Assembly: GCF_009727055.1 (NCBI RefSeq) | Contig: NC_052351.1 | Location: 6,260,822-6,324,821, forward strand | Reading direction: 5' to 3' | DNA: 64,000 nucleotides | DNA from: Benincasa hispida | Taxonomy: Eukaryota; Streptophyta; Magnoliopsida; Cucurbitales; Cucurbitaceae | Part shown: piece after piece, positions 47,427 to 59,679 of the stretch | Position numbering within the stretch: the first letter of the stretch is position 1 | Layout of the letters: each line of letters opens with the position of its first letter | Notes under the pieces: model-generated | Databases searched by the model: none | The model's input: the letters and a program-made list of their open reading frames with translations, nothing else | What the model was told of the DNA's origin: nothing | Program-made: the position numbers and the translations under genes

Positions 47427-48160
47427 ATGACTGATTTAATACAGTGGAAAGAATCCTGTGAAACGAATTTCATGGCAAGCGACCTCCATCCCACTACTCT
47501 CCAAAAGAGGAGACAAGACAATAAATATGATTTATTGGTCTTGGAGACATGTCTGGTAGAGAATGATGATTCTGCCTGGATCCTAGATTTAGGTGCTACC
47601 AATCATGTCAGTTCCTCTTACCAAGGATTTAGTTCCTGGCAAACGTTGCAACAGGGAGAGATGACTCTTCGAGTCGGTAATGGTGAGGTTGTTTCAACTG
47701 TTGCTATAGGTAGGTTGAAGTTATTTGTTAACAAGAAACGTTATCTGTTACTGGATAATATTTTTGTAGTCCCTAATATTAAGAGGAACTTAATGTCGGT
47801 TTCTTGTCTCATTGAACAAGGCTATATTGTCTCCTTTTATGAGAATAAAGTGTTTATTTTCAAGAATGGAATGGAGATTGGTTATGGTTCAATGGAAAAT
47901 AACTTATATGTACTAAGGCCGTTAGTCATAAAAGTCTTGTTTAAAACTGAAATGTTCAGTACGGCAACAATAACTAAAAGACCAAAGGTTTCTCCAAAGC
48001 AAAACGGCCATCTTTAGCATCTAAGGTTAGGTCACATCAATAGGATTGAAAAGTTGGTGAAAAGTGGACTTCTAAAGAGTTTAGAAGAAAACTCTTTGCC
48101 GGTATGTGAATCATGTCTCGAAGGCAAGATAACCAAATGACCTTTTACTGGAAAAAGTTA
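47427..48160 (+). pseudogene. Protease and integrase start of element H, gag deleted
   Basis: Frame 47427-48017 (196 residues) begins MTDLIQWKESCETNF, a gag start, then jumps after about 28 residues to the region just before protease (RQDNKYDLLVLETCLVENDD). Protease AWILDLGATNHV has the active-site Asp but Leu for Ser of DSGA. A normal spacer follows (MENNLYVLRP). After a TAG the integrase zinc-finger part reads HLRLGHINRIEKLVKSGLL and PVCESCLEGKIT, then it stops at the deletion joint near 48162. The uninterrupted frame across the gag deletion means this mini-polyprotein could have been translated before the TAG. Confidence 0.85.
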
Positions 48161-48161
48161 C

Positions 48162-48470
48162 AAAGCCAAGGAGATTGTTGAGGACGAGTGCGAAGTGTTC
48201 GTGCTGTGTTTGTACGGTGTTGCGGTTGTGTAGATCGAGTGTTTGTGGTCATTGTTGTTCGAACGGTCGCGCATCGGAGCATGGAGACGCTTCTACCTTT
48301 GTTAGTACAGTTTTTCCTTCTGTACATTTGATGTTCATGCTGTAATTTTTCTGTATATTTGCATAACTGTTTGTATTGAAGTTGACTATAAATGATTTGT
48401 TGATTCATGATTGTAATTTGGAATAGTCTGCTTCCGCTGCTCACGAAAATCGCGTTTCCGATTTCCTTCA
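48162..48470 (+). repeat. Truncated 3' LTR of element H
   Basis: It begins GAGATTGTTGAGGACGAG, corresponding to position about 44365 of the 5' LTR, and runs to the intact end GATTTCCTTCA at 48470. Roughly the first 1.95 kb is deleted together with most of pol. Confidence 0.9.
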
Positions 48471-48475
48471 CATAT

Positions 48476-49500
48476 GTATATGAGACATTAAGTAAAAAAT
48501 TGTTAAAGGAAGGAGATAGCTTTTTATAGGATAAAGCTTTCTCAATAGGGAACCGAGATGAAGTGTGTTGCTGTAAGGAAATACCACCATATAAAAAATT
48601 ACAATGACAATCTTGCAAATATGATGGTTATGTTGATGTTCTAAGAGATCGACGAACTTGAGGTTGAATGACATTCTGAGGAGGCAAAACAAATTGTGAT
48701 TGATTATCATTTTGAGATTGAATGATAGGTCTATCAACAAGTTGTGGCATAGGTAAAGTCAATTCATTATTAACAGGTTGTGAAGCCAAGCCAGTAGCTT
48801 CAACATTTTTTTTTCAGAAATAGATGCTTATGTAGCTATATTTTCATAATTAGGAACTCCTTGAACAACATCCTCATGGGCAACAGAAGGAGAACCAGAA
48901 AATTCAAAAGACTGTGGCAAAACAAGTTCAGGAAATGGATCAATAACATCCATTTGAATAGCAGTTGTGTGAAAAGGAAACACATTCTCGTGGAATACAA
49001 CATCACGAGATACAAAAAAAGTGTTCTTCTCAATGTCATATAAACGATAACCCTTCATCCCTGGTGGATATCCTATAGAAACTGATGGAATAGCTATAAG
49101 ATGAAATGAGCTGACAATGACGAAGCAAAACATAAGCAACCAAAGACATGAAGTGAGTGAGTTAGTTAACACACATTCTCCCCAAAATGTGATTGGAGGA
49201 CGGAAACAAAAGAGCCGATGTTGGTGTTCCATAAGAGCAAAACAACCACACATGAGAATTGGTGAATGACTCTTTTAGTTAAAAAATAATATGTGAATGT
49301 TAGTTCAAGTGCATTATCAAATCGAAATATCTCTACATGAGCATTGTACTGATTTTCAAACAATCCATAAGAAATAACCATGTATATCTCCAATAATCAT
49401 CAACAATAATGAGAAAAAAACGATGACCAACATGTTTATTAGACTGATAAGGACTCCAGATATCACAATGTATCAAGTCAAAACTTTATTTGTAACACGG
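48476..49500 (-). pseudogene. Copia remnant G: integrase and linker
   Basis: This continues G upstream on the minus strand. Blocks in changing frames are LIHCDIWSPY and IVDDYWRYTW (first and second catalytic Asp regions, 49400-49480), FRFDNALELTFTYYFLTKR, FWGECVLT (49190-49200), then GYPPGMKGYRLYDIEKNTFF and SRDVVFHENVFPF (48828-49100), and a proline/glutamine-rich linker. The segment carrying the catalytic Glu is damaged: MEHQHR stands where ERKHQH-type text is expected. Gag, protease and both LTRs of G are not recognisable. Confidence 0.8.
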
Positions 49501-50095
49501 TTATTCAATGAAAGACAACACAATTATTATTCTTTTGTTTGGTGAAGAAGATTGGTTGGAATTAGCATTCGAAGAAGAATTCTTGACCGGAATGACCAAA
49601 GAAAAGGCCTTATTCATCGAAGGTTCAGGCTCCATAAGAAGTAACTATGTACGAATTTGACTTTAAATCCCATAAGAGCAACGTCCACAGGAACAAGAAG
49701 GTATATAAGAAGCCAACTCATTCCATAAGGTCTTAATCTATCGCTTGTAGATCTACCCAAATGTCAATCGAAGAAATAGAGCTCGGAGAAATCTCCTTGG
49801 TGTTATCCGAATGTCACAGGTAAATAATACTGGTGTTATCCGAATGTCACAGGCAACGTCCACAGGCTCCAAAAGGTATAGTTCGTTTTTGCGAGAAAAT
49901 TTAAAATCAAAACAATACTGAAACTTTTGATACAATATTAAGACACTCAAAGGTAAATAATGTGATGTGCTCGATTCTTATTAATCAAAGTTGGGCAAAT
50001 AAATAGCCAACAGCATGTGGACTTAAACCACTTTGTAACAAACTATTTAATAAATATAAACATAACAAATGAGAAATACATCTTAATAGTTGAAA
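49501..50095. other. Boundary between copia remnant G and the Ole e 1-like gene
   Basis: No gene is seen. It may contain decayed gag sequence of G. It holds small duplications: GGTGTTATCCGAATGTCACAGG is duplicated in part (49799-49820 and 49832-49853), and GCAACGTCCACAGG occurs at 49679 and 49854. The last 100 bases probably include the 3' untranslated region of the minus-strand gene. Confidence 0.5.
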
Positions 50096-50691
50096 TTAAA
50101 CGAGAAGACCAACGTCATCAAAGCCAAGCTCACGAAGAACCTCCTTGCACTGTGGAAGAGCATTCTTCACCATGAAGCCAAGTGGATTGGCTTGACGAAC
50201 AGGATCTGTAATGCCATCGTTACCAGTAATGCTGATTCTGGCAAAATGACCATATCCATCGGTAGGAATCTCACTGCACTCCTTATCGGCACTCTCCATC
50301 AATGACACTTCACAAATCTCCTCCTCATGGTCTCCGTCCACCTCTATTCTGTATTCTCCGGTCTTGTCCGTCACCGCCTCCCCTGTAAATGTCTTATTTG
50401 CAGCATTGGCCTCATCCCGGCATACCAATTTCACCTTAGCGCCTGATCCATCATACCACATTTATTTTAATCATTATTACATATAATATTATAAATGGGT
50501 ATTTATTTCTTTAATCAATTATGTTAATTACCTTCCAAGAATTTGCTGATGCGGGTGAAGAATTGGATGCGGCAAGTGTCACAATAAACCTTTCCCTCGA
50601 TGAAGAAGCGATCTTTGCTGCAGAGGGCAACGTCGAGGAAGGCCAGAAAGCAAAGGGCAGAAACAATGATGGTAGCGCATGATTTTGCCAT
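50096..50691 (-). CDS. Pollen Ole e 1-like secreted protein (two exons)
   Basis: The coding sequence is the complement of 50532-50691 (exon 1) joined to 50096-50442 (exon 2): 507 bp, 168 residues. The 89-bp intron has GT (50531-50530) and AG (50444-50443) ends and splits a Gly codon. Residues 1-24 form a signal peptide (basic start, hydrophobic core, likely cleavage after ALC), so the protein is secreted, probably to the cell wall. Residues 32-41, EGKVYCDTCR, match the Ole e 1 family signature exactly. Six mature cysteines (37, 40, 61, 97, 109, 152) fit the family's three disulfides, and NKT at 69-71 is a glycosylation site. Family members act in pollen, pollen tubes or growing tissues; the biochemical role is poorly known. 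The frame is intact and the length typical, so it is probably functional. Confidence 0.93.
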
Positions 50692-50969
50692 TTTATTTAT
50701 TTTCTGTTTGTGCTCTTTGCTTTTCTTTTTTTTAATTGTTTTTTTTTTTTTTTTTTTTTGGTTGGAGGATGTGAAAGGAGGATGGCTTTAATAGGGATTT
50801 CATTCCTTGTTTTTTGGGATGTTAATTGGGTTTTCCCTTTTTTTCGGTGGATGGAAGTTATTTTCGCTGGTTTTAGCGTTGGAGACTCTGTCTCATTGCG
50901 TTGTAACTGCTGTTTGTTACGCAATCGTTCAACTTCCCATTTGAAAATTATTTTAAGCCATCTAATATA
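50692..50969 (-). promoter_or_regulatory. Proximal promoter and 5' leader of the Ole e 1-like gene
   Basis: On the minus strand a TATA-like TATTAAA lies at 50793-50787, about 96 bp before the ATG. A long A run (about 50741-50759) lies between them, in the probable leader or at its start. The start codon context is AATAAAATGGC, favourable in plants. No further element was assigned. Confidence 0.5.
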
Positions 50970-52568
50970 GTTATATATATATATTGAAATTTATGTTTGT
51001 CTTCTCTGTCATAATTTTTATTTTTTCTCAAAATAATACTTAAAATTTAGTCAAATTCCAAACAAAAAAAAATTTGAAAGTCTACATTTTTTTTTTTTAA
51101 CAAAATTTGATTTTTTTTAGAAAAAAACATTATACAAAGTAGATAATAAAATACGAAAATATATTAGGTGAAGCTATGTGTTTATAAGCTTAATTTTCAA
51201 AAATTTAAAATTAAAAATTAAGACATTTTTTATAACCATTTAATTTTTTATTTGGTTTTTAGAAATTAAAAAACGAAAACCATACATATTTGGTAATTTG
51301 TTTTGGTTTACTGTTTTAGAAAACGAAAACCCAACAAATGGGTGGTAATTGTTTTTAGTTTTATGTTTTTTAAAAATTGAAAATTAAAATTATTTTTGAT
51401 AATTATGTTTTTGTTTTTTGTTTTTAAAAATTCAAAATAAGTTTTGATAATTTTTTAGTTTTATATTTTTTTTCATAAAAATAAAATCGAACTCTTTTTG
51501 TAATATTTTTCCTTTTGGTATACATAGTTATAACTATTTTTAACTTTTTTAAAATTCATATTGAAAAAAAAATATCAATATTTTGAAAGTTATGATTAAT
51601 CATAAATAAAATGAAAGAAAATTAATAAAAGTAAAAATATAAGAAAATTAATTTTATTTATAAAAAAATTATAGGAGAATAAGAAAATAACTGAAATAAT
51701 TAATATTTCCTAATGAATTCACAATGATCTTTATGACAATTTTGTTGCCTCTACAGAGGTCAAAGTGTGTCATGAAAAATTATCATCAAAGTTGTTGGAC
51801 GAGGTATTGGACGAAATTTGGTCTTCACATTTTATAGTTAAACCGAGTGTAAATTTTTAAAAACAAAAATAGGTTTTTGAAAATGGTTTTTTTTTCCCTT
51901 TTAAAATTTCTTAACAATTTAAACGTTTTGAAAATCGAGAAACAGAAAAGCGTCTAGTGTTTGTAATTACTATTTTAATCTTCATTGGTGTGATTAACTA
52001 TGTATTGTTGATTCTAAATTTTGCATTTATTTTTGTTGAAATTAAACTCTTAGCAATATTTTTTGGTGCTCCAATTATATCTTGTTGACTTAAATCTGAA
52101 ATAGATAGCGAATTTTTTGTTATTTTTAAGATTAATTTATGGTGAGTTTTGATAATTAATTTACAATTTTTGGTCATACCTTTATTTATTTTGTAAATAT
52201 CGTACGATTGAAATAAATCAGATCACTTAAGAAAAGTGATAAAGCGAGCAAATTCATTTGGAGAAATAGCAAATTATGAAATACTTTTGAAATATAGCAA
52301 ATTGTCTACTAGACATGTAGGTCAATTTCCCAATAATCCTAAAATACTCTCACAAGTCTTTTTAATTCCATACACTCTAATTAATTTATCAAATTTATAA
52401 TACAGACTCTATTGATTTCCTTTGATATTTTCACTCAAAAAAATTCGTGATTTAATTTGAAAATAATTAAAAATTGTATCTCAACGATCTTCTATCTAAA
52501 AAAAATGTTTTGTATTTTTCCAAATCTTTTCCTAAATTGACTTTTTATATTCATATTATACTTCTTCT
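50970..52568. other. AT-rich intergenic DNA, possible MITE remnants
   Basis: No gene is seen. Between about 51180 and 51960, (A)AAACGAAAACC and GTTTTTTGTTTTTAAAAATT-type words recur in both directions, as in decayed non-autonomous DNA elements. At 52260-52310 the phrase 'AAATATAGCAAATT' appears; a related 'AAATATAGCAAAATG' is at 54736. Boundaries cannot be set. Confidence 0.4.
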
Positions 52569-52790
52569 CACTATAAGAAATTTGGTTTTTAATGTCAGTT
52601 GAAAAAAAAAACTAAATTGGATATAGAATGCCGATTTCTTAAAAAAAAAAAAAAAAAAAAGAAAAAAGAAAAAAAGAGAGTGCATTTTTATTGTCGATTT
52701 TAATCTGACACTAAAGATGAGATTACAATGCCAATTTAAACCAAGAATGTACCTATCATTTTTTTTTTCTTTTCCCTTTAGTAAAAAAAA
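52569..52790 (+). mobile_element. Possible CACTA-type terminus
   Basis: CACTATAAGAAATTTGG (52569) is followed within 200 bp by AATGTCAGTTGA, ATGCCGATTTCT, TTGTCGATTTTAATCTGACACTAA and ATGCCAATTTAAACC, alternate-strand variants of a short subterminal word. This is the arrangement of a CACTA end. A 20-base A run interrupts it. No transposase and no matching other end were found. Confidence 0.4.
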
Positions 52791-53059
52791 TAACTCTTTT
52801 TTTTCTCTACCTCTCCTCCCTCATTTCTCATTTCTCACATAATTTCTCTCTCCCTCTCTCAGCATCTCTCCTGCTCTCTCTCCCCAATTTTTTTCACCAT
52901 CTCTTTTTTTCTCACAGTGAGCTCATCTTTAGTTACTTTTATTTTTTTTTGGCTTGTTTCTGCGATATTCCCTTTATGTATTCTCTCATGTCTTTGGTTT
53001 CAACTCGTCCCGTTAGAAATATTGAGTGTGCTAACTTTAGTTAAATTTCTTTTATGTAT

Positions 53060-53300
53060 TCTCTAGTTTGAGAGTAAAAAAAGAGTGTGAGAGAGTACTT
53101 TTATAATTGAGAATGGAAGATAAAATTGTCGTGTGTGATTGTAACAATTTTTCACATAGTGAATTTTTTTCTGGTCGAAGTTTATCTCCAAATTTGGAAT
53201 TCTCCACATAAATTCTTTTGTTTTCAATTTTAATATTTTTAATTTCTTTATTATTTTTCTATTTATTTCTGTGATAGAAGTGTAAGATTGTTTTCTCAAC
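53060..53300 (+). mobile_element. Possible copia LTR 3'-end (U5) remnant
   Basis: The run GTGTGATTGTAACAATTTTT...TCTGGTCGAAGTT...TTCTCCACATAAATTCTT...TTTCTGTGATAG resembles the conserved end of a widespread plant copia LTR type. The expected tRNA-Met primer site is not present after it. This is family recognition from memory and weak. Confidence 0.3.
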
Positions 53301-55149
53301 AATATCGTGGTTGTAGCATCTCAAATGCTACAAGACATTACCATAATGCTACTAAATTTAACGTGCATAAGTTGCATTTTCTTGATTCTATGAGCAAATT
53401 ATGTATGGCAAGTGCATTTAGAGTGTGGCGTCCCAATGCCACGGTGAGTTCTTATATATATACCTTATTTGAGCGGCGTGTCTTGGAGGAAGATAATGGA
53501 TCGAAGGTTCAATTAGAGCTCTTTAACAAACAATCAGTAAAAATATGTGCAATTTTTTAGACTATATAAGAGTTTTCTTTTGGTATTTATTGAGTTGGGT
53601 CTCTCCTAATAAAACATAACAAATATAGAGACGCAACTTGCTTAAAATTGCCACATCACAAAAATGGTCTCTCTCAAGAGATGCAACTATATTAAAAATC
53701 TCAACCACTAATATCTTTTTTTTACGAAAAAAATATATAAATGTCAACAAGAACGTAGCTAAATTCTCTCATTCCACATTTTAATTACAATACCTTTGTA
53801 ATATATATATATAAATGAATGAATGAAAGTTTCTTAATCTTTCCTCTCCATTTGATTTCCGAAGTTTTCCATTAACCGTTTGTGAATGTTTTTCTCCGAA
53901 GTGTATATATATAGTGAAAGTTTGGGATGGGATTTTAATGAAAGACCTTTTGATCCTCATAGATTAATTCTATATTTATATTGATGAAAATGAAATTTTG
54001 TTGATTATATCAAAAGAAAAAGAGAATCAATATGCTACTACTCTGGAAATTGATTCAATTTTAGTCTATATATTTTTAAATATTTAATTTATATATTTTT
54101 AAATATTCAATTTTTAATTCCTATATTTAAAGATTTCTCAAGGAAATGGGACCTAACAGAAAATTTCATTTATGTAGAAAAAGGCAGAGGGAATGAGGGG
54201 AAACAAATTTCATGAAGCTAAACAATGATCATAGAGATGATAAATGTATATTCCTATCTTCGTTTGGCTCTTTTTTTAATGTATTATTGATATGTAATTA
54301 ATATTATAAATACATAATATTGGAGCTTTTTAAATATAAAAAATATTTAAAAATATTTAAACTTTATAAAAAAATTCTAAAAGTTTTTTTCATAAAGTGT
54401 AAATATTTTTGAGATTTTTATATTTATAAAAATTTTCTTAATATTATTTAAATTTTAAGTTTTATATTTAATAACAAAGATACCTGATATGGTTGATCAT
54501 ACGGTTGAATTTTTTTTATATAAAAATTCCTCAAATAACATTAACACAAATCAGAAAAACCAGTCACATCCTCCTACAATACAATTTGGACAAGCCAGAA
54601 AGGATATCCACACAGTAGATGAAGAAGACTAAACGGAATATGTGGCCGAAGAATGGATCAATCTGTTACAGTTCCTATTTGCAAAAATTAGGCCCGACAT
54701 TTCAGCATCTAAGCATTGAATCGAGCTTGTTTTTAAATATAGCAAAATGAATCAATTTATTTTAAAATATTGCAAATTATTTCTATGATGAGGAGAATTA
54801 GAAAATAATTAGATGATTAGTATATGTTAGTTAATATTTTTTTAGTTGTTAATTTAGATTACTTGGTATTTAATTAAAACTATTTAGCTAATGGTCTTAT
54901 TTTCTTGTAAGGCTGTAACTAGCCAATTTACGGTTGTAATAGAAAGCTTTGGAATATTCATTTGAATGTAAAACTTTGGTTCTTTTGAGGGTGCTCTCTA
55001 ATTTAGGGATGGATTTGTAAACCCCTAAACTTGATTTATTAGTTAATTATGCTTAAGTCCTCTTAATTATGTGTTTAGTGTCATTGTAAGTCTATGTTTA
55101 AGATAATTGTAATGTTTGTAATAATATGAAATGTAAGAGCATGTATGAG
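53301..55149. other. Intergenic DNA, no supported gene
   Basis: A 90-codon open frame at 53288-53560 has no recognisable domain and is not called. The rest is AT-rich. Near 54830-54960, 'TTAGTTAATATTTTTTTAGTTG' and 'CTGTAACTAGCCAATTTACGG' resemble an LTR R region, but no ends were found. Confidence 0.4.
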
Positions 55150-55150
55150 A

Positions 55151-58100
55151 TGTTAAGGGAGAAAAAAATTTCTAAGTGTTAAAGGATGGCCCTCGAGCAT
55201 TTTGAAGGTAGAAAATATTCTAAATATGAAGTGTAAGATCTTAGGTGAATTGAAGAGGGATTCACACTTAAAAGGAAAACGAAAGGTTCATGCGACAAAG
55301 TCATGTCAATATATGTGGTCAACCCTTCCAAAATGCTATGTGACCAAGAATTTAAGGAAGGGAAACTATACCAAAGTATAGCCCCTAAAGTATGTAGAAG
55401 GTCATGAAGGAAGTTAAGTTAGTTGACAAGTTTGATGTTTAGTCGAGGCTTGTGAGAGAAGTTGCGACCAATTTCACCTAAGGTGGAGAAGGCTAGTATA
55501 GGCAGTATGCAAATAGCTAAGTTACCTAGACAAGCACTTCAAAGAGGATGCTAAGGCAGAATGCTAGGATGGTCACAAAAGAATCAACTGTCGTGAAGTT
55601 TAGAACTTGGCAAGCAAGACTGACATGGACAGATGTGATGATGGGCTACTTAGTTGATATGAAGAGATGTGTTAAGGAAGTAAAGATTGACTATGTAAGG
55701 TGTGCTAAGAACACCTAAGACAAGGCGATGTGATTATGGCTAGGAGTATGCGATAACCAGTGATGGGGCCTAAGTAATCACAAGCTCTATGTGATGAAAA
55801 TTAAGCTAAGCATTTGGCTTCACCGGTTAGTAGGCTAAGCGGAAATCTTAGAGACACTAAGTTAAGGATTAGCATGCCATATGGCGATTAGTTGAGATTA
55901 GCTCACATACAAGCTCAAGTATAAATATGACTTCCAAGGAAGAAATCAGTTTTGCCAAATTTTGCTTACACCTAAGAAGAAGTGTGAGTACCTGTGAAGC
56001 TTTGAAGGTGCTAATGGATTGTTGAACAAGCTTGAAGGAACTTGAAGTTTTCCCGCCAAATCTAGAGGATTTAATGCTTAGATTCTAAGTTAAGCACGTT
56101 AAGAAGTTTTTTTAGCACATTCATGGGAAGAAATTTATTCAATTGATGGTTGAAATTAGAATTATAAAGATTAAAAGATTAGAATTTGAAATGATGTTAT
56201 GGATAAATGAGTAGGCAGCTACATAAGAAGAGCAAGCAAGCAACTAAATTACCAAGGTATGCAACAACACGTATAGGGTGAAGTCTTAGCATGCGGAGGT
56301 TGATCAACGCATAGACACAGAAGTGTGTTCTCGTGACCATTGAGCACCCAATAGAGAGGGTAGCCAACCTTTAGCCAAGAGGAAGGTAAAATGGCTAAAT
56401 GTAAGTGATGCAATGAACTCAATCATGATGCGATAAGATTTGTGTATGCAATATGAAGAAATCATTGAAGGTCCTTGAATGAAAGCATGGTATCAGACCA
56501 AATATAAAAAATTTACAGAACATAAATTTTACAGCAAAAACATACAAATTATGCATTTAAAAGATAATTGTAGCATGCTTAAAATCAGAGATTAGAGAAA
56601 AGTAAGAAACCTTACGTTGAAGAACTCTTCTTCACGAGCTTCCTTCTCTGAATCTTGTCCCGAACAATTTTGAACCCTCTAACCGTCAATGAGGACACTA
56701 CCACGAATGTTACTAGTGTATTCTCTGGGTGAGAATCCAAAAGTTTTGTGGGCTCTAACTATTTTGGAAGAGGGGGATTTTTAGAGAGATGAGAGGAAGT
56801 GATTCAGATATCTTACAACGTTTCTGTGTATCTCACCTCTTTTTGTGAAAACACACTAGGAAGAAGAAGAACAACTTCTTTTCACTTCCCCACTACAACG
56901 TTTTAGAGAGAAAAGAGGGGGAGGGAGATTTATTTTCATAAATCAATTTAATATATATATTTATATGATAACTACCTTATCATATAATACATATTAAACT
57001 ATATGTTATATCAAAAATAATATATAACTTATAGTTTCTATACTGTATTAAATACAATATAACTTATAGTTTCTATTCTCTCACTAATGACATTTAATAT
57101 AAATCCTATTTATATTAAATATAATTATATGAATCAAATTCATATAATTAATATTTGAATCATATTCAAATATTTATTTCCTCTCAAATAAACTTTATAC
57201 TATAATGTATCAAAATACATTATAGTATTTATATCATATATAATTAGATTAAATTAATTATATCACATATAATTAATTCTCTCAATTAATTTGAACAATT
57301 TAAATTAATCCAAAAAATTGATTCTCATTAATTCCTATTGAGCTATAGAGGGGACCTCATGGACTTGTAGCTTGAAGCTCCAACGATATGTGAATAATTA
57401 ATTAAAATCCGTTAATTAAATTATTCACCATCCGTTAACTGTTGTACACTCCACTAAAGACTGACAGTTGCACCCTTCGCACTATAGATATATTTATGTG
57501 TCCATTGGATATAACCAGTCAACAGTACAATGACCATTCATAAATTGCTCGTAAGTATAGTTGGGCCAAAATTATCATTTTGTCCCTATAGTTACATCTA
57601 ACTGCTTAAGTACTACTGATCCCTCTAATGAATAATAAATCAAATCTAACTATGTCCAAATCCCTCCCAGGCTAGGAGAGGGTGCGACAGCACCTTGTTC
57701 AAGCCCCGAAATCAACCCTTAAGAGAGTAATTTATCTACTTGTCCCGACATTGGGGAATAAGCGAATTCCTTCTTGTATAGCTATATTCCCAGCTCCCCA
57801 ATCAAACAAATCTCCAAAATGGTAGACATGTTAAGTCGGCGATCAGGCCACTCTCACCCATACAAATTAAAGGACCGCTTTCATAGGCAGAAGTTCATAA
57901 CTCACTCAGGATTCAGATCATGTTACTTATGGTCATCTTGGTAAAATGAAAGTCTCTATTATGAACGACGTTATATAATGAGACTAAACATTTCATGATC
58001 CGACCTTATACAACTTCTTTGCATAGAATATCCCCATTCACATGATTCCACATGAATGATTAGGATTATATCATTTGTAGTGCTTTACAATAATTGTAAC

Positions 58101-59679
58101 ATCTACAAAGCGGGTCATACTCGTAGTGTCACTAGGATAAGGTATCCAGCCTTATTCATCTACCATAGTCCCTTTAAGTTATCACTTAAACATGATGCAC
58201 CTATATGTTTCTACATACATGTTTAAGCTACAAGACAACCTTTGTATGTTAGTTTTTTGGTTTATGGTTAATGCAACTAATTGTAAATAAAACGTCACAT
58301 ATTTTATTATATAAATAAGACATTTGTACAATACAATTACAAACTATTGAACCCTACGAGATTTAGGACATCAACCACAACACGATAATGATAAGTTAAG
58401 TGTTATATTAAGCTCAAAAGGGAGCTAATGATATAAACCAAGGGGCCTCTTCTTATTACAAGGCAGATGCAAGTGAGAGAGGCTTACAGACCCCTTAGAT
58501 AAGTAGCTTAAGACAATAAGCGACAAGTTTTTACAATGTTTTCCAATGCAAGTTTTTATGAATGAAATTCAACACATAGGCAATTCACATGAAGTTTTAT
58601 ATCACGATTTTATCAATGCATGCCTTAAAATGAATATTGATCACATGATCCATGCTTTTTAATGATGAAGATATTTATGAGTTCAACATGCGTTTTCTAT
58701 AAGCCTATGCCTATGTTTTATAAGCACACTTGATGTTACAAGGCATTATACGATGATATACAATTTACGAAGTATGATCAGCTCAAATGGGTATTCTTTT
58801 TTATGTTCATTAAATGTTTATAAACCCTACTTCAATGTTGATATCAAAGGTATGGTACGGTACCCAGATTTCAGTTATGTTAGAAATCTGAAAGTATGGT
58901 AAGGTGGTTAGAACCCAATCCATCTTTGCGTGCACGTATGACTTATGTTACTGAAGTTGATGGGATTGAGCAAAAGTGTTTTCTCTCAACTCAAGCTGGA
59001 AGGTGATTGAGCAAAAGGACTCTCTCTCATGTTCAGACAGTAGAGTAGAGGCATTTAACATTATGATACTGATGAGCTTATTTTAGGGTTTTTACTTGAT
59101 TTGATTTTATGTTTTCTAGTTATAATTTCTAAACCCTTATTATGGTCATGCAAATGTTTATGGAAGCTTGTTTTTTTAATTTATGAACGAATGTGTGCTT
59201 TCCTAAATAGTCACTCACTGAGCATTTTAAGCTCATATTTTTAAATATTTTCCTCCCCAAGTAGCGGTCGACATCCTGAAGCCGAGTAGATCTACCAATC
59301 AGTTACTATTCAGGATTCTTCAGGAAGTTGAAGCTTATGTGGTTCACCAAGTCTGTTTAACTCTGAGTTTATATATATATGTCATGGGGTTCACGATAGG
59401 ATTTTGAGTTAAGGATTGTAAATATATGCGTTCAATATCATTATGGCTGTTATGTAAATGAATATGAATTTCTCTACATGGTAGCATATAAGTTAATAAG
59501 TTGGTGTGGAAGTTATGCATATATTGAGTATAAGATATGAAATGTAGATCAGACTAACAAGATTACAGGAAACAAGATTACAGGAGTATGTTGGGTAGTA
59601 GTTATCATAAAAGGGTTGACAATTGTTGTCTTCACATCTCTTCTCAAATTAAAAGGATAATCTGGAAAAGGGTGTGACA
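55151..59679 (+). repeat. Ty3/gypsy-type LTR L, interrupted by solo LTR K
   Basis: It ends GGGTGTGACA (59679), directly followed by AGATGGTATCAGAGAGAG, a tRNA-Met primer site in the form typical of Tekay/Del-type gypsy elements. The LTR is GC-richer than its flanks and begins near TGTTAAGGGAG (55151, approximate). Without K (about 56480-58382) it is about 2.6 kb. Confidence 0.65.
56480..58382 (-). mobile_element. Solo LTR K (copia, I/F-like family)
   Basis: On the minus strand it starts TGTTGTGGTTGATGTCC at 58382 and ends near 56480. It is collinear with LTR I (61307-63110) across 'CTAACTGCTTAAGTACTACTGAT', 'CGAATTCC(T/G)TCTTGT' and 'CATTTAATATAAATC' landmarks. Sequence on both sides belongs to LTR L, so it is a single LTR. 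The target duplication could not be fixed. Confidence 0.7.

Larger units (their letters stand above)
42436..48470 (+). mobile_element. Defective copia element H
   Basis: Perfect target duplications CATAT lie at 42431-42435 and 48471-48475. The 5' LTR is 42436-44718 (2283 bp), followed by a primer site and a long leader (44719-47400). Then comes a gag almost completely deleted, a protease plus integrase start (47427-48160), and a 3' LTR reduced to about its last 310 bp (48162-48470). All of integrase core, reverse transcriptase and RNase H are gone. H lies inside copia remnant G. Confidence 0.92.

Noticed and set aside
53288..53560. 90-codon open frame in a gene-free region
   Set aside because: No recognisable domain, signal peptide, splice structure or promoter; AT-rich surroundings make such frames likely by chance.
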